A DNA stretch of 64,000 bases from Novosphingobium meiothermophilum (GTDB lineage: Bacteria > Pseudomonadota > Alphaproteobacteria > Sphingomonadales > Sphingomonadaceae), in NCBI RefSeq assembly GCF_003171715.1, contig NZ_QGHL01000020.1, positions 62,001 to 126,000 on the forward strand, in the 5' to 3' direction. Positions 58,455-64,000 of this stretch are shown here, one piece after another. Within the stretch, counting starts at the first letter, position 1. The number at the start of each line of letters is the position of its first letter. A program made the translations under genes and the position numbers. A model generated the notes under the pieces. That model did not search any database. It saw only the letters and a list, made by a program, of their open reading frames with translations, and was not told the DNA's origin.

Positions 58455-59135
58455 ATGCGCCACAGCCTTACCCGAAGCACGACCGCTGCGCTGGCCCTTG
58501 CGATGGCCGTCACGCTTTCTGCGTGCAGCGTCAACGTGCCTGAGAACCGCATGCTCAACTCGGTCAACCAGCCGGTCGTCGAACGCGACCGCTATGTCTT
58601 CGACATCGAGACACTGCCCGGTGGCGGCCTCTCGGTGCCCGAACAAAAGCGCCTTGCAGGCTGGTTCGAAACCCTCGGCCTCAAGTATGGCGACAGGATC
58701 GCACTTGATGATCCGCTGCAATCGAAGGCCACCATCGCGGCGGTGGATGGCGTTGCCGGACGCTGGGGCATGTTCGTGGATGGCCCCGCGCCGATCACGC
58801 CCGGTTATGTCGCAGCAGGTTCTGCACGGATTGTGGTCACGCGCGCCACGGCATCGGTTCCCGGCTGCCCGAACTGGACGGCCAAGTCCGATTTCTCGAT
58901 GAGCAATCGCACCAGCACCAATTTCGGCTGCGCCATCAACGGCAATCTTGCCGCAATGGTGGCCGACAAGGAGCACCTCGTCCAGGGCGCCACCGGCACC
59001 GGCGAGACAGTAGTGATGAGCGGGACCAAGGCCATCGACAGCTATCGCGCCGCCCGCCCCAGCGGCGAAAACGGTCTCAAGAACAACATGACTTCGAACG
59101 CCAGCGGCGGCGGCGGCGGCGGTGGAGGGAACTGA
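58455..59135 (+). CDS. cpaD: CpaD, pilus lipoprotein
   Basis: 226 residues. A lipobox LSAC gives Cys24, and the body matches CpaD family lipoproteins of Tad clusters, believed to help secretin assembly. The C-terminus is a run of glycines. ATG at 58455 has AAGGGACAAG in front; the frame is open 6 codons more. Confidence 0.82.
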   Translation: MRHSLTRSTTAALALAMAVTLSACSVNVPENRMLNSVNQPVVERDRYVFDIETLPGGGLSVPEQKRLAGWFETLGLKYGDRIALDDPLQSKATIAAVDGVAGRWGMFVDGPAPITPGYVAAGSARIVVTRATASVPGCPNWTAKSDFSMSNRTSTNFGCAINGNLAAMVADKEHLVQGATGTGETVVMSGTKAIDSYRAARPSGENGLKNNMTSNASGGGGGGGGN

Positions 59136-59138
59136 GCC

Positions 59139-60410
59139 ATGAGCATGAAGAACGCAAACCGGGATGCCTTTGCCGCATTCATGTGCGACGAGGCCGCGCT
59201 TGATGTGCTGCGCGCCGTCGCGGTCGACATGGGCTGGGCACCCGAAAAGTGCCACCGCGGCGGCCTGCGCAACGCCATCCAGTCGCTGTCGATCACGGCC
59301 AGCCCCAATATCCTGATGGTCGACCTGTCGGAAAGCGGCGATCCGCTGAACGACATCAACGCCCTTGCCGAAGTCTGCGAACCGGGAACGGTGGTGATCG
59401 CGGTCGGTCAGGTCAACGACGTGCGTCTCTACCGCGACCTGATCGCTTCGGGCATTCAGGACTACATCCTCAAGCCGCTCAACCCCGGCCAGATCCGCGA
59501 TGCGCTGGTTCAGGCGCAGATGATCTTCACGGCGCCCAAAACGCATGATCCCGCAGCCGCACGCCGTCATATCTCGATGGCTGTGGTGGGAACGCGCGGC
59601 GGAGTCGGTGCATCCACGCTCGCAACCTCGCTGGCATGGCTGTTCAGCACCGATCATAAACTGCCGACAGCGCTGCTTGATCTGGATGTCCATTTCGGCA
59701 CCGGCGCACTCACGCTCGATCTTGAACCGGGGCGCGGCCTGACCGATGCCATCGACAATCCGAGCCGCATCGATGGCCTGTTCATCGAACGTGCGATGAT
59801 CCGGGCGAACGACAATCTGGCGATCCTTTCGGCGGAAGCACCGATCAACGCGCCGCTGATGACCGATGGCAGCGCCTTCGTCGCACTGGAGGAGGAGTTC
59901 CGCCACGCCTTTGAAATGACCGTGGTCGACATGCCGCGCAACATGCTCATCAATTTCCCGCACCTGCTGGCCGATGTGAATGTGGTTGTGCTTGTCACCG
60001 AACTGACGCTGGCCGGTGCGCGCGATGCGATCCGCCTCCTGTCTTGGCTCAAGAGCAATGCGGCCCATGCGCGGCCGATCATCGTTGCGAACAAGATCCA
60101 GCCGGGCGCGAACGAGATCAGCAAGGCCGACTTCGAAGCCTCGATCGAACGCAAGATCAATTTCATGATTCCCTACGACATCAAGGGAGCATCGAATGCC
60201 GCAAAACTGGGGCAGACCTTCGTTTCGGCCAACCGGGCAAGCAAGGCAGGCGGCATGATGCGCGATCTGGCCCATTCCGTGATCGGTTCGGTCGACGAGG
60301 AGGGCGCGACCACCGTGGACAACGGGGCCGACAGCAAGAAGACCTCGCTGCTCGGCAAGTTCGACCTCAAGAAGATGCTGTCCAAGCCGAAAGCAAATGC
60401 TTCGGCCTGA
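59139..60410 (+). CDS. cpaE: CpaE, ParA/MinD-like Tad pilus localisation ATPase
   Basis: 423 residues with an N-terminal receiver-like pseudo domain (about 10-120, with DLSESGDPLNDINALA and ILKPLNPGQIRDAL) and a C-terminal MinD-type NTPase with a deviant Walker A GTRGGVGAST near 150. In Caulobacter CpaE directs the pilus apparatus to the pole. Coupled to cpaD by 3 nt. Confidence 0.92.
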   Translation: MSMKNANRDAFAAFMCDEAALDVLRAVAVDMGWAPEKCHRGGLRNAIQSLSITASPNILMVDLSESGDPLNDINALAEVCEPGTVVIAVGQVNDVRLYRDLIASGIQDYILKPLNPGQIRDALVQAQMIFTAPKTHDPAAARRHISMAVVGTRGGVGASTLATSLAWLFSTDHKLPTALLDLDVHFGTGALTLDLEPGRGLTDAIDNPSRIDGLFIERAMIRANDNLAILSAEAPINAPLMTDGSAFVALEEEFRHAFEMTVVDMPRNMLINFPHLLADVNVVVLVTELTLAGARDAIRLLSWLKSNAAHARPIIVANKIQPGANEISKADFEASIERKINFMIPYDIKGASNAAKLGQTFVSANRASKAGGMMRDLAHSVIGSVDEEGATTVDNGADSKKTSLLGKFDLKKMLSKPKANASA

Positions 60411-60460
60411 AGCGGCTGCATGGCTGACGGACAATATGACGTGACGGAAGGGCACCGGCG

Positions 60461-61435
60461 ATGACGAGCACGATCCAGCTCCTGGTGATGGCAGGGGGCC
60501 TCTTGGTGGCGATGATGCTCGGCTATGCCGCGTTGTCCGGCCCATCCGCATCCAAGGAAGGCGGACGGCGGCTGCAATCGGTGCGCTTCCGCCACTCGGA
60601 AAACACGGTCGACAAGGTTGAGGCGCAGTATCGCAAGACCGTAGCCTCGCGCAAACCCAAGGCCGCCAGGATCGCCGGTTCCGGATCGAAACTGGAAGCG
60701 CTCGAACTGCGTCTGCACCGGACCGGCAAGGGCTGGACGCTGACCCAGTATCTCTATGTCAGCGCGGGGCTGGCAATAGCGGCCTTCCTCGGCGTGGTGC
60801 TCAAGACCGGCGCGCCGGTGCTGGCGCTGGGCGCGGCTGTCCTGATTGGCGGCGGCATCCCGCACTTCATCGTCGGGCGCGCCATATCCAAGCGCAGCGA
60901 GAACTTCACCGCGCGCCTGCCCGATGCGCTTGACCTGCTGGTGCGCGGTCTGCGCTCCGGCCTTCCCGTCACCGAAACGCTGGGCGTCGTCGCCAGCGAA
61001 CTGCCCGGCCCCGTGGGCGAGGAGTTCAAGCTCGTCACGGATCGCATCAAGGTGGGCCGCACCATGGAAGATGCGTTGCAGGACACGGCGGACCGGCTGA
61101 ACATGCCCGAGTTCAACTTCTTCTGCATCACGCTTGCCATCCAGCGCGAAACCGGCGGCAACCTCGCAGAGACGCTTTCCAATCTCTCGGACGTGCTGCG
61201 CAAGCGCGCGCAGATGAAGCTGAAGATCAGCGCCATGAGCTCAGAATCGAAGGCATCGGCCTACATCGTCGGCGCCCTGCCCTTCATCGTCTTTGCCCTG
61301 ATCTACTGGATCAATCCGGCCTACCTTGGCAACTTCTTCGTCGATGATCGTCTCATCATCGCGGGCCTTGGCGGGCTGACATGGCTGGGAATTGGTGCCT
61401 TCATCATGGCCAAGATGGTCAACTTCGAGATCTGA
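60461..61435 (+). CDS. tadB: TadB, GspF-type inner membrane pilus protein
   Basis: 324 residues; two to four membrane segments and one cytoplasmic GspF domain around RLPDALDLLVRGLRSGLPVTETL. GAAGGG precedes the ATG. It follows cpaE directly: the usual cpaF (tadA) ATPase gene is missing between them (only 50 bp). Confidence 0.93.
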   Translation: MTSTIQLLVMAGGLLVAMMLGYAALSGPSASKEGGRRLQSVRFRHSENTVDKVEAQYRKTVASRKPKAARIAGSGSKLEALELRLHRTGKGWTLTQYLYVSAGLAIAAFLGVVLKTGAPVLALGAAVLIGGGIPHFIVGRAISKRSENFTARLPDALDLLVRGLRSGLPVTETLGVVASELPGPVGEEFKLVTDRIKVGRTMEDALQDTADRLNMPEFNFFCITLAIQRETGGNLAETLSNLSDVLRKRAQMKLKISAMSSESKASAYIVGALPFIVFALIYWINPAYLGNFFVDDRLIIAGLGGLTWLGIGAFIMAKMVNFEI

Positions 61436-61450
61436 GCGGGAGCAGAAGCC

Positions 61451-62470
61451 ATGATCCAGAACCCGCCCGGACCGACGCTTCTCGGCTTTGACGTCTATCT
61501 CGTCGGCTCGATACTCGTCGGGATAGCTGCCGCTGCCGTGATGCTGGCGATCTATGCCGCAATCACCGTGCGCGATCCCATGACCAAGCGCGTCAAGGCG
61601 CTGAACGAACGGCGCGAAGAGCTGAAGGCCGGGATCGTCACCGCCAGTGCGCGCAAGCGCACCAGCATCGTGCGCCGCAACCAGACGACCGACCAGATCC
61701 GCGGCTTCCTTGAAAAGCTCAAGGTTCTTCAGGACAGCCAGCTTTCGGTGATCCAGCAGAAACTGGCTCAGGCAGGGATCCGCAAGAAGGAATGGGCGGT
61801 TGCGGTCATTCTCAGCCGCCTGGTTGGTCCGATCGTCCTGGGCCTCCTGGGGGCGGTCCTGTTCTACTGGTCCGATACCTTCCCCGAATGGGGTCCACTC
61901 AAGCGCTTCATGGGCTTTGCCGTGTGCCTCATCGCCGGCTACAAGGGCGCGGACGTGTTCATCCAGAACATGATTTCAAAGCGCACCAATGCCATCCGCA
62001 AGGGCCTGCCAGATGCGCTGGATCTTCTGGTCATCTGCGCTGAAGCCGGTCTCACTGTCGATGCCGCGTTCAACCGAGTGGCGCGCGAACTGGGCCGTGC
62101 CTATCCCGAACTGGGCGATGAGTTCGCGCTGACGGCAATCGAGCTTTCGTTTCTCACGGAACGGCGTCAGGCTTTCGAGAACCTTGCCTACCGCGTTGAT
62201 CTCGAATCGGTGAAGGGCGTCGTCACCACGATGATCCAGACCGAACGCTATGGCACGCCGCTGGCTTCTGCGCTGCGCGTGCTCTCGGCAGAGTTCCGCA
62301 ACGAGCGCATGATGCGCGCAGAAGAAAAGGCTGCACGCCTGCCCGCCATCATGACGATCCCGCTGATCCTGTTCATCCTGCCGGTGCTGTTCATCGTGAT
62401 CCTTGGGCCGGCGGCCTGCTCGATCAGCGACACACTCATCAACAACAAGGCGGTGGGAGGCGGCGGCTGA
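61451..62470 (+). CDS. tadC: TadC, GspF-type inner membrane pilus protein
   Basis: 339 residues, paralogue of TadB with the same fold: GLPDALDLLVICAEAGLTVDAAFNRVA in the GspF domain, and four hydrophobic stretches. Forms the platform with TadB. Last gene of the group, followed by a strong terminator. Confidence 0.93.
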   Translation: MIQNPPGPTLLGFDVYLVGSILVGIAAAAVMLAIYAAITVRDPMTKRVKALNERREELKAGIVTASARKRTSIVRRNQTTDQIRGFLEKLKVLQDSQLSVIQQKLAQAGIRKKEWAVAVILSRLVGPIVLGLLGAVLFYWSDTFPEWGPLKRFMGFAVCLIAGYKGADVFIQNMISKRTNAIRKGLPDALDLLVICAEAGLTVDAAFNRVARELGRAYPELGDEFALTAIELSFLTERRQAFENLAYRVDLESVKGVVTTMIQTERYGTPLASALRVLSAEFRNERMMRAEEKAARLPAIMTIPLILFILPVLFIVILGPAACSISDTLINNKAVGGGG

Positions 62471-62488
62471 TCCCTGCCATCCGACCAG

Positions 62489-62530
62489 ACGAAAGTCCCC
62501 CGCCAGTCTTCGCTGGCGGGGGACTTTCGT
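62489..62530. terminator. Strong terminator after tadC
   Basis: An 18 bp perfect stem (ACGAAAGTCCCCCGCCAG with its complement) closes on TCTTCG, followed by TTC. Both arms carry A/T-rich ends, so it may also stop the convergent fumarylacetoacetase gene. Confidence 0.92.
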
Positions 62531-62557
62531 TTCAACCGGGGTGATGAAGCGCGAAAA

Positions 62558-63565
62558 TCAGGCGCGCACAACCTCCTGCTCTATCGCGCCGAAGATACTG
62601 CGCCCTCTGCCATCACGCATCTCGATGCGCAGGCGATCACCCCACTTGAGGAAGGGCGTGTGCGGCTGCCCGTCGGCAATGGTCTCGACCATGCGCTGTT
62701 CGGCGATGCAGGCATAGCCGCGCCCGCCCAGCGCAACCGGCCTTCCGGGAGAACCGTCTGGATCGCGGTTGGAAACAGTGCCCGAACCGATGATCGATCC
62801 GGCCCCGATCCGGCGTGTCTTTGCCAGATGCGCGATCAGCACGCCGAAATCGAAGGTGCACTCTTCGCCAGCCTCAACACGTCCAAAAGGCTGGCCATTC
62901 AGATCGACCATCAGCGTCTGCGACAGCTTGCCGCCCTGCCATGCCTCGCCCAGCGAATCCGGCGTGACAAAGACCGGCGAGAAATGACTGGCAGGCTTGG
63001 ACTGCACAAAACCGAAACCCTTGGCCAGTTCGCCCGGAATGAGGTTGCGCAGCGATACGTCGTTCACAAGGCCGACCAGCCGGATATGGTCAAGCGCATC
63101 CTGCGCGGTGACGCCCTGGGGCACATCGCCGGTGACGACGACAATCTCGGCCTCGAAATCACAGCCCCATGATTCATCCGCCAGCTGGATCGGATCGCGG
63201 CCGCCGCGCAGATCATCGCTGCCGCCCTGATACATGAGCGGATCGGTCCAGAAGCTGTCGGGAAGCTGCGCGCCGCGCGCCATGCGCACCAGTTCCACAT
63301 GGTTGACATAGGCGCTGCCATCGGCCCACTGGAAGGCACGTGGCAGTGGGGCGCAGGCTTCGCGCTCGTGGAAGCGCTTGCGCGGGATCGCGCCATGCGC
63401 AAGTTCGATGGAAAGCGCTTCAAGCAGCGGATAGTGCCGATCCCACTGATCCAGCAGCTCCTGCATGGTCGGCACGATGTGATCGGCATCGGCATACCAG
63501 GCAAGATCGTCGGAAACCACGATGAGCCGTCCGTCACGCCCCTGCGGCAGCGAGGCGAGCTTCAC
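62558..63565 (-). CDS. Fumarylacetoacetate hydrolase family protein
   Basis: 335 residues; metal-site segment CDFEAEIVVVTGD and substrate/glycine-rich segment GAGSIIGSGTVSNRDPDG match the FAH family. The first half also matches fumarylacetoacetases of homogentisate degradation. GTG start overlaps the MarR stop (GTGA), so the two are coupled, and the regulator probably controls aromatic acid breakdown. The true substrate (fumarylacetoacetate or another acylpyruvate) is not decided. Confidence 0.88.
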   Translation of the reverse strand: MKLASLPQGRDGRLIVVSDDLAWYADADHIVPTMQELLDQWDRHYPLLEALSIELAHGAIPRKRFHEREACAPLPRAFQWADGSAYVNHVELVRMARGAQLPDSFWTDPLMYQGGSDDLRGGRDPIQLADESWGCDFEAEIVVVTGDVPQGVTAQDALDHIRLVGLVNDVSLRNLIPGELAKGFGFVQSKPASHFSPVFVTPDSLGEAWQGGKLSQTLMVDLNGQPFGRVEAGEECTFDFGVLIAHLAKTRRIGAGSIIGSGTVSNRDPDGSPGRPVALGGRGYACIAEQRMVETIADGQPHTPFLKWGDRLRIEMRDGRGRSIFGAIEQEVVRA

Positions 63566-64000
63566 TTGTCGTCCCCCTCGATCGCACGGGCGGCTTTCAG
63601 CAACTTGTCGAGAATAGCGCGCAGCTTCTCCTGCTCGCGCGGGGTGATGGCGGCAAAGATCCGCTCGTAGGTCTGCACCGCCTGCGGCCAGATGCGCCCA
63701 TGCAGCTCGCGCCCGGATACCGTCAGTTCAAGATGATGGGAACGGCCATCCAGTGCATTGGGACGGCGCTGCACGAAGCCGCGATCTTCCAGCACCTTGC
63801 AGGCACGGTTCACGGCCACCTTGTCCATCAGCGTTGCGCGCACGAGATCGCGCTGGGTCAGCGCGCCGGCATCGCCCAGCACCGCCATGATGCGCCATTC
63901 GGGGATCTTGAGGCCGAACTCGCTGCGGTATTCCCCGGCAATAAGGCCGCTCACCGCGTTGGAGGTGATGGCCATCCGGTAGGGCATGAAATCGGAAAGA
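63562..64000 (-). CDS. MarR family transcriptional regulator (5' end off window)
   Basis: MarR-type winged helix with LKIPEWRIMAVLGDAGALTQRDLVRATLMDKVAVNRACKVLEDRGFVQRRPNALDGR. The visible reading frame continues past position 64000 (LSDF before MPYR), so the start is not in the window even though an ATG at 63987 exists. Coupled to the fumarylacetoacetate hydrolase gene, so likely its local regulator, responding to an aromatic catabolite. Confidence 0.9.
   Translation of the reverse strand, partial: LSDFMPYRMAITSNAVSGLIAGEYRSEFGLKIPEWRIMAVLGDAGALTQRDLVRATLMDKVAVNRACKVLEDRGFVQRRPNALDGRSHHLELTVSGRELHGRIWPQAVQTYERIFAAITPREQEKLRAILDKLLKAARAIEGDDK

Noticed and set aside
56428..60551. Long minus-strand open frames (675 and 720 codons) opposite the cpa/tad genes
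   Set aside because: Composition is that of reverse-strand shadows, and both overlap well-supported pilus genes.

Overview
The window is a dense, GC-rich (roughly 65 percent) chromosomal segment of an alphaproteobacterium, almost certainly Sphingomonadales and probably Novosphingobium or a close relative. This is inferred from the gene families and gene order (mraZ-rsmH-ftsL-ftsI-murE-murF-mraY-murD-ftsW-murG, tatABC-scpBA-nagZ-SPOR-argS, ispH-thrB-rnhA, cpaABCDE-tadBC), not from any search. I saw no IS element, phage gene, CRISPR array, rRNA or tRNA. It reads as core chromosome.

Layout. 1-11416 (minus): the division and cell wall (dcw) cluster from mraZ down to murG, which runs off the left edge. 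Every junction is a 1 to 4 nt overlap or direct abutment. Upstream of mraZ is an array of GGGA-type pentamers at an exact 10 bp period, a likely MraZ operator. 11569-15356 (minus): a degenerate small ORF, a GldG-like membrane protein, a small membrane protein, a cysteine synthase and the heme exporter pair ccmB/ccmA. 15413-22232: pterin carbinolamine dehydratase, an SDR, an AlkA-type glycosylase, a 2Fe-2S ferredoxin, argC with an SH3-only protein and an M17 aminopeptidase, a DUF3298-type lipoprotein and methionine aminopeptidase. 22233-24404: the nitrogen genes glnB and glnA, with a sigma-54-like promoter and an NtrC-like palindrome upstream. 24607-30362: CHAP protein, a membrane GGDEF-EAL protein, an aldehyde dehydrogenase and a glycosyltransferase. 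30438-39669 (minus): tamB, tamA, ate (bpt), threonine dehydratase and a VanZ-like protein. 39787-42425: a beta-hydroxyacid dehydrogenase and an exported amidohydrolase. 42594-49304 (minus): tatCBA, scpB/scpA, nagZ, a SPOR protein and argS. 49371-55104: lipoprotein, ispH-thrB-rnhA, DUF1508 protein, FAD oxidoreductase and alpha/beta hydrolase. 55175-62470 (plus): a tad/cpa pilus cluster. 62558-64000 (minus): a fumarylacetoacetase-family hydrolase with its MarR regulator, which runs off the right edge.

Envelope biogenesis dominates: peptidoglycan precursor synthesis and septal synthesis (dcw), peptidoglycan recycling (nagZ), division-associated SPOR protein, outer membrane assembly (tamAB), Tat export and the Tad pilus. 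Nitrogen control (glnBA) and amino-acid genes (argC, cysK, ilvA-like, thrB) are interspersed.

I found no wholly new multi-gene system I would defend. The best leads are the mraZ operator array; a candidate ~100 nt structured RNA at 42457-42560; a tad cluster with no cpaF ATPase and no visible pilin gene; an SH3-only remnant of an NlpC/P60 protein upstream of argC; and two membrane/exported proteins (GldG-like, TamA) whose hydrophobic N-termini have no ordinary start codon where expected.
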